A DNA stretch of 64,000 nt from Jeotgalibacillus salarius (GCF_004405125.1 NZ_SORX01000009.1:29871-93870); one strand, 5' to 3'. Shown: positions 36,737-46,364, counted from the first letter of the stretch. Notes: generated by a model not told the origin, from the letters alone. Program-made: numbers and translations.

Positions 36737-37912
36737 TTAACTAGTGACAGAAACCCTTTTTTTCTTTAAAGAAAAAGCTACGAGACACAAACCAATGGTC
36801 ACCAGCAGGAACGAAATGAAGTAAAAGAATCCTTCTGTGAAAAATTCAATAATTAATCCGCCAATCGCCGGGCCCCCGATACTACCCAGGCTGAATGCAA
36901 CGCCGCACATAATATTGCCGGCGGGCAGCAAATGCTTCGGAAGCAGATCGGTCATGTAACTGATCCCGAGTGAAAATGTTGATCCGGTTGCCATGCCGGC
37001 TGTGAAGAATGCAGCAGTCAGCCATAAAGGAGATGATCCTGCCGAACCAGCCCAAATAAAGCAGATTGCACCGGCAAAAAGCGCACTCATTAAAATACGG
37101 TGACGGCCATATTTATCACTCAGCATACCGAGTGGCAGTTGAAAAACGATTGCACCTATTGAAAAAGCAGGAAGAATAAATGCAATTGCATTTGTCTCAA
37201 TCCCGCTCCGCAGCGCATAGATCGGAAAATTACCGTGCAGGGAAGCCTCTAAAAATCCATAGCTGAGAGGCGGTAAAAAGGCGACCCATGCATATTTCCA
37301 TACCTGACTGAAGCGCTTCATTGTGCCGAAGAATGAAGTTGATTCTCCACCTCCGTGATCAGGAAATTCATTTCGTAGTAAAAATACAAATCCCCACGTG
37401 ATGAAAGTCAAAATACCCGAAACAATAAAAGGCAATGTCGGACTTATTGCCACCAAAGAACTCATTGCCGGACCAATTGCAAAGCCGAGGGAGAAGAATA
37501 ATCCGTAGACTGCAATATTCCGGCCGCGCCGGTGAGACTCAGAGAAAGAAGTAATCCACGTCTGAGTGGAAAAATGCAGTATATTGTCACCAATACCAAT
37601 CAGCAGTCTGAGCACAAACCAGAACCAGAATGACTGCCAAAGAGGAAATGCTAATAAAGATAAACCCACCACCAGGCCCCCGGCAATAATCATTGGCTTG
37701 TAACCGAAGCGTCTGAGTGGTGCTTCCATCAGTGGAGATGCAATTAAAATTCCTATGTAAATGCCTGTAGCATGAAAGCCATTCATTGCTGAAGAAACAC
37801 CCTGTTGTTCAAAGATAATAGCGATCAACGGCAGCAGCATTCCCTGAGAAAAACCTGAGATAGCTACAATGCATACCAGTATCCAAAAACGGGTTCTTGT
37901 TGAAACACCCAT
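36737..37912 (-). CDS. Major facilitator superfamily transporter
   Basis: 391 residues with about 12 hydrophobic helices, DHA1-like. Signatures are LMEAPLRRFGYKP after helix 2, RLLIGIGDNILHF in helix 4-5, and LGMLSDKYGRHRIL between helices 8 and 9. It is probably a drug or metabolite exporter; the substrate cannot be told. The start ATG 37912 has AGGAGTTTTTTT before it. It stands alone, facing the OsmC gene divergently. Confidence 0.9.
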   Translation of the reverse strand: MGVSTRTRFWILVCIVAISGFSQGMLLPLIAIIFEQQGVSSAMNGFHATGIYIGILIASPLMEAPLRRFGYKPMIIAGGLVVGLSLLAFPLWQSFWFWFVLRLLIGIGDNILHFSTQTWITSFSESHRRGRNIAVYGLFFSLGFAIGPAMSSLVAISPTLPFIVSGILTFITWGFVFLLRNEFPDHGGGESTSFFGTMKRFSQVWKYAWVAFLPPLSYGFLEASLHGNFPIYALRSGIETNAIAFILPAFSIGAIVFQLPLGMLSDKYGRHRILMSALFAGAICFIWAGSAGSSPLWLTAAFFTAGMATGSTFSLGISYMTDLLPKHLLPAGNIMCGVAFSLGSIGGPAIGGLIIEFFTEGFFYFISFLLVTIGLCLVAFSLKKKRVSVTS

Positions 37913-38018
37913 AAAAAAACTCCTGACTTATAGAAATTCGTAAGCAAAATAATCGAGATGTTAAAAACACAACGATATAATCTTACTATATATATTGCAT
38001 AGAAAGAAGGAGATCTGA

Positions 38019-38399
38019 ATGGAATTTAAGATGAAAGAAGGCGGCTTTACAACTGACCTGGAATTTGGAGAATTGCATATCTCGGGAAATGAGGAGTATG
38101 GCTTCCGTCCTTATCAGCTGCTGGTATCTTCAGTAGCGGTATGCAGCGGTGGCGTTTTACGAAAAGTCCTGGAAAGAATGCGTCTGGATTTTACAGACAT
38201 CAGAGTAATGACAGAAGTTGAACGGAATGAAAAAGAAGCGAACCGCGTAGAGAAAATTCATATGCACTTTATCATCACGGGAGATTTAAAGGAAGAAAAG
38301 GTTGAAAAAGCGTTAGAAGTAACACGCAGAAACTGTTCAATGGTTCAGTCTGTGAAGGACAGCATTGATATCACTGAAAGCTTTGAAATCAAAGCATAA
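38019..38399 (+). CDS. OsmC/Ohr-family protein
   Basis: 126 residues. The two reactive cysteines are in VAVCSGGVLRKVLERM (about residue 46) and RRNCSMVQSV (about 107), with the Arg that closes the site in YGFRPYQLLVSS. OsmC/Ohr proteins reduce organic hydroperoxides with thiols; this short YhfA-like form could have another substrate. The start follows GAAGGAG. An AT-rich imperfect dyad at about 37976-37992 precedes it. Terminator at 38401. Confidence 0.87.
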   Translation: MEFKMKEGGFTTDLEFGELHISGNEEYGFRPYQLLVSSVAVCSGGVLRKVLERMRLDFTDIRVMTEVERNEKEANRVEKIHMHFIITGDLKEEKVEKALEVTRRNCSMVQSVKDSIDITESFEIKA

Positions 38400-38400
38400 T

Positions 38401-38443
38401 AAAACCCGGTTTATTCTTTATAACAAAGAGTAAACCGGGTTTT
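38401..38443 (+). terminator. Terminator after OsmC-family gene
   Basis: AAAACCCGGTTTA and TAAACCGGGTTTT. Confidence 0.85.
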
Positions 38444-38630
38444 ATGGTATTCGTGTTTTTATCATACTTTCCATATAAACGCACTTTTTATTTCACAAGC
38501 GCTTCTCATCACTCTCCTTTTCGAAAGCTTTTGTCAGAATGATCTGAAGCAGCCCCCCTCTTTCTTAATGTAAATGTAGTATAGCATGAATTTTAAATAG
38601 TGTAAATATTCAAAATAGATAAATAATAAA

Positions 38631-38663
38631 AAAGTACCGGAAATACCTTTTGCCTGGTACTTT
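38631..38663. terminator. Hairpin in the gap before the SE1561-type gene
   Basis: AAAGTACC and GGTACTTT pair across 17 bases, in the ~350-bp gap between 38400 and 38752. Nothing else is recognised in that gap. Confidence 0.45.
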
Positions 38664-38751
38664 GGTTTGAACTTCAGCTAAAATCAAAGCAAAGTTGCAG
38701 AATTCAATGGAATCCGTTACGATAAGGACGGATTTGAAAGGAGTGAGAGGC

Positions 38752-38940
38752 ATGGGTAATGCTATTCACGATAATGACTCTCAGGTACTTTACCTGAAGC
38801 AGCGTTTATCAATGTTTTTAGAAGTGCTGGAATCCGTAGATGCAGAAAGTACCGATCTTGAAGATATCGACCGCATGATCGGGATGCTTGATGATTTGGA
38901 ATTGAAGGTACAGCAGTTTAAAAAAGACGATAACGAATAA
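38752..38940 (+). CDS. Small SE1561-family protein
   Basis: 62 residues, helical and acidic (YLKQRLSMFLEVLESVD, EDIDRMIGMLDDLELKVQQF), in the pattern of the conserved Staphylococcus/Bacillus SE1561-type small protein. ATG 38752 follows AAAGGAGTG; the longer reading from 38695 has no ribosome site. A terminator-like hairpin with an eight-T run follows at 38941-38970. Function unknown. Confidence 0.8.
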   Translation: MGNAIHDNDSQVLYLKQRLSMFLEVLESVDAESTDLEDIDRMIGMLDDLELKVQQFKKDDNE

Positions 38941-38970
38941 TACAGCAGGCCTGCGGGTCTGTTTTTTTTG
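38941..38970 (+). terminator. Terminator after SE1561-type gene
   Basis: ACAG...CTGT with an inner GC-rich stem, followed by TTTTTTTT. Confidence 0.65.
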
Positions 38971-38986
38971 TCTGCTGCAAATATCC

Positions 38987-39112
38987 GTTGAGCTGCGCTC
39001 CGGGCGGATGCTTTCCACAGGGACGGCGGTGAGCCTCCTCGGCTTTGCCTGCGGGGTCTCACCTGTCCGTCTTATCCTGTCGGAGTCACCGCCCTGCGCT
39101 CCACTCAACTCA
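38987..39112 (-). repeat. GC-rich interspersed repeat, copy A
   Basis: About 126 bp. On the minus strand it reads GGCGGTGACTCC..., GGTGAGACCCCGCAGGC..., GAGGAGGCTCACCGCCGTCC..., GCGGAAAGC-like, GGAGCGCAGCTCA. It is much more GC-rich than its surroundings and ends in partial inverted repeats (TTGAG.../...CTCAA). Head-to-head with copy B. Confidence 0.8.
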
Positions 39113-39354
39113 GTGTTTCATAACAAAATCAACATCTAAAGATTCCATTTAATTTAGTTATCATTGTAACCTTTTTAGAAAGATATGAGTGTAATACGAG
39201 ATCCGCCAGACTCTATACACGACTTAGCACGACGAAAATGACAATCCCCAGCCCCGCTACAAAGCTCAACCTCAATCAAACGGAATGATATGAAATTTGA
39301 GGATTGACATGAGGTATTCAAACTGAATAAATTTGACTTGTGATTACTTTCATA

Positions 39355-39492
39355 GTTGAGCGTAGCGGAAGGGGGCGACTCCAGCGGAATGTGACGGACA
39401 GCTGAGACCCCGGAAGCCGCAGGCTGAGGAGGTCCTATGGAGCCACAAAACGGCTCACGCGGAAAGCGTCCCCCTGAAGCGCAGCTCAACGG
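39355..39492 (+). repeat. GC-rich interspersed repeat, copy B
   Basis: About 138 bp. GTTGAGCG...GGGGGCGACTCCAGCGG...AGCTGAGACCCCGGAAG...GAGGAGG...CGCGGAAAGCGTCCCCC...GCGCAGCTCAAC. Same family as copy A, opposite orientation, 240 bp apart. Confidence 0.8.
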
Positions 39493-39514
39493 CTACTAAA
39501 AGCCACCACCATTC

Positions 39515-39528
39515 AGAAAACGTTTTCA
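39515..39528. promoter_or_regulatory. CcpA cre site upstream of fumarase
   Basis: AGAAAACGTTTTCA differs from the palindromic cre consensus only in the first base. It lies just upstream of the presumed -35 region of the fumarase promoter. Confidence 0.65.
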
Positions 39529-39558
39529 AACACCCTTTCCTTCAATAAAGCACCGGGT

Positions 39559-39564
39559 TATAAT
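39559..39564 (+). promoter_or_regulatory. -10 box of the fumarase promoter
   Basis: TATAAT 37 bases before the start; no good -35 box at 17-base spacing, so activation or a weak promoter is possible. Confidence 0.45.
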
Positions 39565-39600
39565 AAATTCGTTGAGTTTTGGGAGAGGGGATTACATAAG

Positions 39601-41133
39601 ATGAATATTAAGACATTAGAAAATAGTTTATATGAATTAATCGTTGAGACTTCAACGAACCTGCCGAAGGATGTGCGTCGTGCAATACGTAAAGCGAAGG
39701 CAGAAGAGAATGCTGGTACGCGTGCAGCGATGAGTCTTGCGACGATTACACAGAATATCCAGATGGCTGACGAGAAGGTATCGCCAATCTGTCAGGATAC
39801 AGGATTACCAACGTTTAAAATCAAAACGCCTGTGGGTGTGAACCAGCTTGAGATTTCTAAAGCAATTAAGCGTGCAATGGTACGTGCAACGGAAGACGGG
39901 AAGATGCGACCGAATTCAGTAGATTCAATCACCGGAGAAAACAGCGGGGATAACCTGGGTGAAGGTTTGCCTGTGATTAAATATGAACAGTGGGAAAAAG
40001 ATGAGATTGATATCCGCCTGATTTTAAAAGGGGGCGGCTGTGAAAATAAAAATATTCAGTACAGTCTTCCGTGTGAATTGGATGGTCTGGGCAGAGCGGG
40101 TCGTGATTTGGATGGGATTCGTAAATGTATTATGCATTCTGTGTATCAGGCACAGGGTCAGGGCTGCAGCGCCGGATTCATTGGAGTTGGAATTGGTGGA
40201 GACCGTTCTTCAGGGTATGACCTGGCGAAAGCACAGCTGTTCCGTTCATCAGAGGATATTAATCCAAATGAAGATCTGCGAAAGCTTGAAGAATATGTGA
40301 TGAATCATGCGAATGAACTGGGCATTGGAACAATGGGCTTTGGCGGTGAAACGACGCTTCTTGGCTGTAAAGTTGGCGTCATGCACCGGATTCCGGCGAG
40401 TTTCTTTGTGTCAGTTGCCTATAATTGCTGGGCGTTCAGACGATTAGGTATTACAGTTAATGCTGACAATGGAGAAATTCAGGAGTGGCTGTATCAGGAA
40501 GGTGAAAAAATATCATTTGATGATGACGCCGAGACGCCTGATGAGAAGCCTGAAGTTGTTAAGCTGACTGCTCCGATTTCTGAAGAACAAATCCGTACAT
40601 TAAAAGTCGGGGATGTCGTACAGATCGACGGTATGATGTACACAGGCCGTGACGCGATCCATAAATATTTAAGTGATCACGATGCACCTGTTGACTTGAA
40701 CGGACAGGTTATCTATCACTGCGGCCCGGTCATGATGAAGGATGAAGAGGGGAACTGGCACGTGAAAGCGGCAGGACCGACTACTTCTATTCGTGAAGAG
40801 CCTTATCAGGGAGATATTATGAAGAGATTTGGTATCCGTGCAGTCATCGGTAAAGGCGGTATGGGTCCAAAAACGCTAAAAGCACTTGAAGAACACGGTG
40901 GCGTATACTTAAATGCAATCGGTGGAGCAGCACAATACTATGCTGACTGTATCCAGGATGTTGAAGGTGTTGATCTGATGCAATTTGGTGTGCCAGAAGC
41001 GATGTGGCACCTGCGCGTAAAAGGATTTACAGCTGTTGTCACGATGGATTCACACGGAAACAGTCTTCATAAAGATGTGGACCAGTCATCACTTGAGAAA
41101 CTGTCACGATTTAAAGAGAAGGTTTTCAGTTAA
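39601..41133 (+). CDS. fumA: Class I (iron-sulfur) fumarate hydratase
   Basis: 510 residues, the single-chain class I enzyme with N-terminal alpha and C-terminal beta parts. The three [4Fe-4S] cysteines are C64 (PICQDTGLP), C189 (GQGCSAG) and C256 (LLGCKVG). The beta part shows GDVVQIDGMMYTGRDAIHK, YHCGPVM, and IGKGGMG. It interconverts fumarate and malate in the TCA cycle and is oxygen-sensitive, unlike class II FumC. The start is ATG 39601 behind GGGAGAGGGG. A cre site suggests carbon catabolite control. Confidence 0.95.
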   Translation: MNIKTLENSLYELIVETSTNLPKDVRRAIRKAKAEENAGTRAAMSLATITQNIQMADEKVSPICQDTGLPTFKIKTPVGVNQLEISKAIKRAMVRATEDGKMRPNSVDSITGENSGDNLGEGLPVIKYEQWEKDEIDIRLILKGGGCENKNIQYSLPCELDGLGRAGRDLDGIRKCIMHSVYQAQGQGCSAGFIGVGIGGDRSSGYDLAKAQLFRSSEDINPNEDLRKLEEYVMNHANELGIGTMGFGGETTLLGCKVGVMHRIPASFFVSVAYNCWAFRRLGITVNADNGEIQEWLYQEGEKISFDDDAETPDEKPEVVKLTAPISEEQIRTLKVGDVVQIDGMMYTGRDAIHKYLSDHDAPVDLNGQVIYHCGPVMMKDEEGNWHVKAAGPTTSIREEPYQGDIMKRFGIRAVIGKGGMGPKTLKALEEHGGVYLNAIGGAAQYYADCIQDVEGVDLMQFGVPEAMWHLRVKGFTAVVTMDSHGNSLHKDVDQSSLEKLSRFKEKVFS

Positions 41134-41219
41134 GTTTTTAAATATAGCATCTTTCTGATCATTTGGTCAGGGGGATGCTTTTTCTAATTGGATCGCTTTT
41201 TAAATATTTTATTCAGGAT

Positions 41220-41375
41220 TTCGGATCACATTCAGAAAATTCGGAGTCGGATTCTCTAAATTTCAGGTCACACCATTTGAAATGCTCATTTTTCGGATCA
41301 TATTCTTCAATTTTAGGATCACATCCGCTGAATTTCGGTTCACATTTCCGATTTTCCAGATCGTATCCCCCTCAA
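41220..41375 (+). repeat. Degenerate 21-bp tandem repeat, about seven units
   Basis: Units resemble TTCGGATCACATTCnnnnAAT, in phase every 21 bp apart from one 9-bp insert near 41283. Read in one frame they give FGSHSEN-type heptads, but the frame has no ribosome site. It fills the 348-bp gap between fumarase and pdaA. Confidence 0.7.
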
Positions 41376-41481
41376 TTTCCTGCAGCACTCGCCATCATCA
41401 TTTCACACAAAAATGTGGGTGCTTTTACTATGTATGCAGCCCATTTTATTGCACACGTTAAGTGTAAGAAAGGGGGCAGAA

Positions 41482-42246
41482 ATGAAAACACTATATTCAA
41501 TCGCAGCTGCTTTGATGATCATGTGCGGATTTTCGCTGTCAGCACTTGCTGAAACACATCACTGGGGATTCAAACGGTCTGTGAACGGTGAACAGCCGGA
41601 TGCTGGCGCAATGTACAATGAAATACTAGAAAAGCATGGGGCTTACTATAAAGGTTCTCCAGATGAGAAAATTGTATACTTTACATTTGATAATGGTTTT
41701 GAGAACGGTTATACAGCAAAAATTCTTGATGTGTTAAAAGAAGAGAAAGTTCCTGCAACCTTCTTTTTGACGGGGCATTACTTGGAAAGTGCAGCGCCGC
41801 TTGTAAAAAGGATGGCAGATGAAGGTCATATTATCGGCAACCATTCATGGGGACATCCCAACTTTTCAACGATCAGTGAAGCGCAAATGAGGGAAGAATA
41901 TGCAAAGGTAAAGAAGAAAACGGAAGAACTGACCGGACAGAAAGAAATGAAATATGTCCGACCGCCGGAAGGAGTTTTTAATGAGTTGTCACTCAAGGTC
42001 GCCACTGATGAAGGATATACGCATGTGTTCTGGTCACTTGCTTTTGTAGACTGGTATCATGAAAAGCCTCAGGGAGCAGACTTTGCATATAATGAAATCA
42101 TGAAACAGCTTCATCCGGGAGCGGTGATTCTGCTGCATACAGTATCCCCGGATAACGCGGGTGCACTGCAGCGTGTCATTCAGGATATGAAAAAGCAGGG
42201 CTACAAATTTGAAACACTCGATCATCTGACAAAGAAACCTTCATGA
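41482..42246 (+). CDS. pdaA: Spore-cortex delta-lactam de-N-acetylase PdaA
   Basis: 254 residues. A signal peptide (residues 1-21, ending LSALA) precedes a NodB polysaccharide deacetylase domain: TFDNGFENG (motif 1), the metal-binding HSWGH in GNHSWGHPNF, RPPEGVF (motif 3), FWSLAFVDWYHEK and LLHTVS. The TFDNG form, not TFDDG, and the overall pattern match PdaA, which deacetylates MurNAc to make muramic delta-lactam in spore cortex. ATG 41482 follows GGGGGC. A weak SigG-like pair (TGTATG 41431, CACGTTA 41454) lies upstream. Confidence 0.93.
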   Translation: MKTLYSIAAALMIMCGFSLSALAETHHWGFKRSVNGEQPDAGAMYNEILEKHGAYYKGSPDEKIVYFTFDNGFENGYTAKILDVLKEEKVPATFFLTGHYLESAAPLVKRMADEGHIIGNHSWGHPNFSTISEAQMREEYAKVKKKTEELTGQKEMKYVRPPEGVFNELSLKVATDEGYTHVFWSLAFVDWYHEKPQGADFAYNEIMKQLHPGAVILLHTVSPDNAGALQRVIQDMKKQGYKFETLDHLTKKPS

Positions 42247-42268
42247 AACGGGCTGCTGCCCGTTTTTT
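42246..42268 (+). terminator. pdaA terminator
   Basis: AAACGGGC and GCCCGTTT around TGCT, then TTTT. Confidence 0.85.
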
Positions 42269-42310
42269 CATTTACTGCATGTTATAATCATTTAAAAAGG
42301 TGTGAACCAT

Positions 42311-43177
42311 ATGTGGCAACAGGAAATTTCAGTCCAGGGGCCGTACGATTTTGTTCGCGTGCTAGAGCGCATGACGCTGGATCCGCTGGTCGAAATGGAT
42401 AAAACAGCGCTTCGTCTATCTTTGCCATTCGAGCATGAATGCAAACAGGCGGTACATATTACATCTACAGGAAATGTACAAAATCCTTCATTTTTAATCA
42501 AAGGCAAACATGACCAGGAAGCAGCAGTTCAGTTTGTTAAAAGGGTTCTCCAGCTTGAGCGGGGACTCCATGATATTGATCAGCACTTTAAAACGTCAAC
42601 ACTGAAAGCTATTTTTGAAGAACACGCAGGGACTCCGCTTGTCCTTGAACCTTCTCCATACAGCTGTCTTGTCAAAAGTGTGATTCATCAGCAGCTGAAT
42701 ATGTCATTTGCTGCTACACTGACTGAACGGTTTGTGAAAACGTTTGGAGAGCAGGTGGACAACGTCTGGTTTTACCCTGATCCGGAGACCGTTTCAAATT
42801 TACCGGTTGAAACGCTGAGAGAGCTGCAATTCAGTCAGCGTAAAGCTGAATATCTGATTGGGATTGGTGAAAAAATTGTTTCAGGTGAACTGGATTTAAT
42901 AGAGCTGAGTGGGAAAGATGATGAAGAAGTGATCAAACAATTAGTGAAGATCAGAGGAATTGGTCCCTGGACAGCTCAGAGTGTGCTATTATTTGGGTTT
43001 GGCAGAATGGATATCTTTCTGCCGGCAGATATCGGAATACAAAATGCATTAAAAAAGCATTTTCAATTAGATGAAAAGCCTGCTTTAGATGAAATGGAGA
43101 AATGGCAGAAGGACTGGCGTCCGTATTCAAGCTATGCCTCTCTTTATTTATGGCGGAGCATTGAAACAGGGAAGTGA
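42311..43177 (+). CDS. AlkA-type DNA-3-methyladenine glycosylase (YfjP)
   Basis: 288 residues. An N-terminal AlkA-like beta part (~110 residues) is followed by a HhH-GPD fold: the hairpin [20 protein letters not shown] (about 215-234) and the catalytic Asp in [12 protein letters not shown] (about 241). It removes alkylated bases for base-excision repair. ATG 42311 follows AAAGGTG; the GTG at 42302 is in frame but too close. The order pdaA-yfjP-yfjO is that of B. subtilis. It is four bases before the methyltransferase start, an operon. Confidence 0.92.
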   Translation: MWQQEISVQGPYDFVRVLERMTLDPLVEMDKTALRLSLPFEHECKQAVHITSTGNVQNPSFLIKGKHDQEAAVQFVKRVLQLERGLHDIDQHFKTSTLKAIFEEHAGTPLVLEPSPYSCLVKSVIHQQLNMSFAATLTERFVKTFGEQVDNVWFYPDPETVSNLPVETLRELQFSQRKAEYLIGIGEKIVSGELDLIELSGKDDEEVIKQLVKIRGIGPWTAQSVLLFGFGRMDIFLPADIGIQNALKKHFQLDEKPALDEMEKWQKDWRPYSSYASLYLWRSIETGK

Positions 43178-43181
43178 AACC

Positions 43182-44552
43182 ATGAATCAGGTTGATATAC
43201 AAGTAAAACAGGAATTCCCCTTAACGATAAAACGTTTAGGGATTAATGGTGAAGGCGTCGGTTATTTCAAAAAACAGGTCGTTTTTGTACCGGGCGCACT
43301 GCCGGGCGAGGAAGTCGTTGCAGAGGTAACAGATGTAAAACCAAAGTTTGCTACAGCAAAAATTAAGACGATCAGAAAAGAATCGCCTGAGCGGGTTCAG
43401 CCGCCATGTCCTGTGTATGAAGCATGCGGTGGCTGCCAGCTGCAGCACGTCACCTACTCAGAACAGTTAAAGTTCAAAAAAGACTTAATCCATCAGGCGC
43501 TTGAAAGACATGCGAAGGATCTTGCAGAGAGCATTGAAGTGAAAGATACAATCGGCATGGAAGACCCTTGGCGTTACCGGAACAAAAGCCAGTTCCAGAC
43601 GGCAAAAGACGGGAAGAAAGTCATTGCCGGTTTATACAGCATGAATTCTCATGAGCTTGTAGACATCAAAGAATGTATCGTTCAGAGAAAAGAAACGAAT
43701 AAGGCAACTCAGGTGGTCAGAAAACAGCTTGAGAAGCTTGATATCCCGATCTATAACGAGCGCACAAAAAAAGGCTGTGTCCGGACGATTGTGACACGTG
43801 TCGGTATTCATAAGGGTGAAGTGCAGATCGTCATTGTCACTGCTGGTGAAGAACTTCCGAACAAGGAAAAACTCATTACACAGCTTGAAAATAAAATGCC
43901 TGAAGTGAAATCAATTATGCAAAATATTAACCCGTCTTCGACTTCGATGATATTTGGTCATAAAACAGTGAATCTATCGGGAAAACCAACGATTGAAGAA
44001 AAGCTTGAAGAATTCACTTATCACTTGTCAGCACGGGCATTTTTCCAATTGAACCCCAGTCAAACGGTAAAATTATATGATGAAGTGAAAAAAGCAGCAG
44101 CATTAACGGGTAAAGAAAAAATAGTTGATGCCTACTGCGGTTCAGGGACAATCGGCTTATGGCTCTCAGATGGCGCATCAGAAATTCGTGGCATGGATGT
44201 CGTAAAGGAATCTATTATTGATGCCAGAAAAAATGCAAAAAATCACGGTGTGAAAAAGTTTGATTATCAGGTTGGTACTGCCGATGAGTGGATGTTCAAA
44301 TGGAAGAAAGAAGGATTTAAACCGGACGTAGTCGTTGTAGATCCGCCAAGAACAGGATGCGATGAAAAGTTACTTGAAACGATCCTGTCACTTAAGCCGA
44401 AAACATTCATTTACACATCATGTAACCCATCGACACTGGCAAAAGATTTGAAGACACTGTCAGGACAGTATAAAATTGAATCTATTCAGCCAGTCGATAT
44501 GTTTCCTCAAACAAGCCAGGTAGAAAGTGTCACAAAGCTTGTATTGAAGTGA
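43182..44552 (+). CDS. rlmD: 23S rRNA (uracil-C5)-methyltransferase, RlmD/YfjO type
   Basis: 456 residues. A TRAM domain (residues 10-70, [20 protein letters not shown]) binds RNA. A [4Fe-4S] site C-x5-C-x2-C is in [14 protein letters not shown]. The SAM domain has [16 protein letters not shown] and the catalytic Cys region [12 protein letters not shown]. It makes m5U in 23S rRNA. Synteny points to the YfjO paralogue, whose exact target is less certain than that of RlmCD (YefA). ATG 43182 follows GGGAAGTG. It overlaps the 5' region of the next gene's frame. Confidence 0.9.
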   Translation: MNQVDIQVKQEFPLTIKRLGINGEGVGYFKKQVVFVPGALPGEEVVAEVTDVKPKFATAKIKTIRKESPERVQPPCPVYEACGGCQLQHVTYSEQLKFKKDLIHQALERHAKDLAESIEVKDTIGMEDPWRYRNKSQFQTAKDGKKVIAGLYSMNSHELVDIKECIVQRKETNKATQVVRKQLEKLDIPIYNERTKKGCVRTIVTRVGIHKGEVQIVIVTAGEELPNKEKLITQLENKMPEVKSIMQNINPSSTSMIFGHKTVNLSGKPTIEEKLEEFTYHLSARAFFQLNPSQTVKLYDEVKKAAALTGKEKIVDAYCGSGTIGLWLSDGASEIRGMDVVKESIIDARKNAKNHGVKKFDYQVGTADEWMFKWKKEGFKPDVVVVDPPRTGCDEKLLETILSLKPKTFIYTSCNPSTLAKDLKTLSGQYKIESIQPVDMFPQTSQVESVTKLVLK

Positions 44553-44584
44553 AGCTGATTCCTACTGGAAAAGGAGGAACAATA

Positions 44585-45976
44585 GTGGATATTCAAACAA
44601 AAGAAGATGTTCAGAAAATCATTAATCAGCAGAAAACGTTTTTTCATAGCGGTGTCACTAAAGATGTGAAGTTTCGAATCAGTCAGTTGAAAAGACTGCA
44701 GCGTGTGATTAAGGAACATGAACAGGAGATTCTTAACGCTTTGAATCAAGATCTTGGCAAAAATGAATTTGAAGGATACGTAACAGAAATAGGTTTTACA
44801 CTTAAAAGTATAAAAACCATGATCAAAAACGTAAAACAGTGGGCTGAAACTGAAAAGGTTAAGACACCTGTGTTCCAGATGCCTTCAAAGAGCTTCATTA
44901 TGAAAGAACCTTACGGGAGCGTATTAATTATCGGTCCTTTCAATTATCCATTCCAGCTTTTAATAGAGCCGCTGATCGGTGCGATGGCTGCTGGAAACTG
45001 TGCTGTGCTGAAGCCTTCGGAAAGCACGCCTGAAACGACGAAAGTAGTAAGGAAAATGATTGAAGACAACTTTGATCCTGCCTACCTGTCAGTAGTGGAA
45101 GGTGAGAAGGAAGAAACGTCATTATTAATCAATGCGCCATTTGATTATATGTTCTTCACAGGAAGCGTTCCTGTCGGGAAAATTGTGATGGAGGCAGCAT
45201 CAAAAAATCTGGTGCCTCACACACTGGAGCTAGGCGGTAAAAGCCCGACCATTGTGGATGAAACGGCTGATCTTGATAAGGCTGCACGCAGAATCATGTG
45301 GGGCAAACTGATTAACTCAGGTCAGACTTGTATTGCGCCGGATTATCTCGTTGTTCATGAATCAATTAAAGATCAGCTGGTCGAAAAGCTGAAAGAAACT
45401 GTGCAGGAATTTTACGGGCAGGATATTCAGCAAAACGATGAATACGGACGTATTGTAAATGAAAAGCACTTCGATCGTCTGCAGGAAATTATTAAGCGTG
45501 ATCAGGATCTGATTGTTCATGGTGGACAAACTGACCGCAGTGATAAATTCATTGAACCAACGATCCTTGATGGTGTTAATTGGTCGTCAGCTGCGATGGA
45601 GGACGAGATTTTTGGACCTGTTCTTCCAGTGATGACTTATACAAGTCTTGATGATGCCATTAACATGATTAATGAGCATCCAAAACCATTGGCGCTGTAT
45701 GTGTTTACTGAAAATAGTCACACAGAGAATCAGGTGCTTGGCAGGATTTCATTTGGAGGTGGCTGCGTGAATGATACGCTGAGTCATGTATCGAATGAAC
45801 ATCTTCCATTTGGCGGTGTTGGTCATTCGGGTGTAAATGCTTATCATGGGAAGCATAGTTTTGATACGTTTACTCATCGTAAGAGTATGATGAAGAAGAG
45901 TACGAAGGTGGAAGTGAAGCTTGCTTTCCCGCCATACAAAACGAGCCTGGATACGATTAAAAAACTGCTTGGGTAA
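44585..45976 (+). CDS. Aldehyde dehydrogenase (class 3/YwdH-like)
   Basis: 463 residues, short for the superfamily, as in class 3. The catalytic Cys is in NSGQTCIAPDYLV (about residue 249) and the general base Glu in HTLELGGKSP (about 215). GPFNYPFQL and FTGSVPVGK complete the NAD(P) site. It oxidises fatty or aromatic aldehydes. The start is GTG 44585 after AAAGGAGG. It lies 32 bp behind rlmD. A hydrophobic tail as in membrane-bound class 3 forms is not obvious. Confidence 0.9.
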   Translation: MDIQTKEDVQKIINQQKTFFHSGVTKDVKFRISQLKRLQRVIKEHEQEILNALNQDLGKNEFEGYVTEIGFTLKSIKTMIKNVKQWAETEKVKTPVFQMPSKSFIMKEPYGSVLIIGPFNYPFQLLIEPLIGAMAAGNCAVLKPSESTPETTKVVRKMIEDNFDPAYLSVVEGEKEETSLLINAPFDYMFFTGSVPVGKIVMEAASKNLVPHTLELGGKSPTIVDETADLDKAARRIMWGKLINSGQTCIAPDYLVVHESIKDQLVEKLKETVQEFYGQDIQQNDEYGRIVNEKHFDRLQEIIKRDQDLIVHGGQTDRSDKFIEPTILDGVNWSSAAMEDEIFGPVLPVMTYTSLDDAINMINEHPKPLALYVFTENSHTENQVLGRISFGGGCVNDTLSHVSNEHLPFGGVGHSGVNAYHGKHSFDTFTHRKSMMKKSTKVEVKLAFPPYKTSLDTIKKLLG

Positions 45977-45996
45977 GATAGTTTCTTTATAAGAAC

Positions 45997-46125
45997 GCTG
46001 ATCCTTTCCGTGGAGGGCTGCGCTTTCCTGCCCCCGGGCGGTGAGCCTCCTCAAGCTTCGCTCTGCGGGGTCTCACCTGTCCCTTTACGGGGCGGGAGTC
46101 TCCGCCCTCCACTCCAAGGATCAGC
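45997..46125 (-). repeat. GC-rich interspersed repeat, copy C
   Basis: About 129 bp. Ends are inverted repeats GCTGATCCTT (45997-46006) and AAGGATCAGC (46116-46125). The interior on the minus strand has GGTGAGACCCCGCAG and GAGGAGGCTCACCGCC. Head-to-head with copy D. Confidence 0.8.
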
Positions 46126-46240
46126 TGAGTTAGTGAAATGAATTTGTGCAACTCATTTCTAAAGCTGTATGAGATTGAGAGAGTTTTGCAATAAAGTTTA
46201 AAATCTTTATAGATTTATAGGGATTTTTTACTTTTAAAGG

Positions 46241-46364
46241 TGAACGGAGCAGAAGGCGGTGACTCCAGCGTGATATGACGGATAGGTGAGACCCCGCAAG
46301 GCTTCAGCCTGAGGAGGCTCACCGCCGTCCACGCGGAAAGCTTCCGCCTGGCGCGCAGTGAGCC
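46241..46364 (+). repeat. GC-rich interspersed repeat, copy D
   Basis: About 124 bp. GGCGGTGACTCCAGCG...GGTGAGACCCCGCAAGG...GAGGAGGCTCACCGCCGTCC...CGCGGAAAGC. The 450-bp gap 45977-46427 holds only copies C and D and a terminator. Confidence 0.8.

Noticed and set aside
37976..37992. PerR box upstream of the OsmC-family gene
   Set aside because: ATATAATCTTACTATAT is only a partial dyad and deviates from the PerR consensus at several positions.
41220..41375. CRISPR array
   Set aside because: Units are contiguous and degenerate with no spacers, and no cas genes are present.
41163..41552. 129-codon open frame over the 21-bp repeats
   Set aside because: It has no ribosome site and overlaps the pdaA start; the peptide is a by-product of the repeat period.
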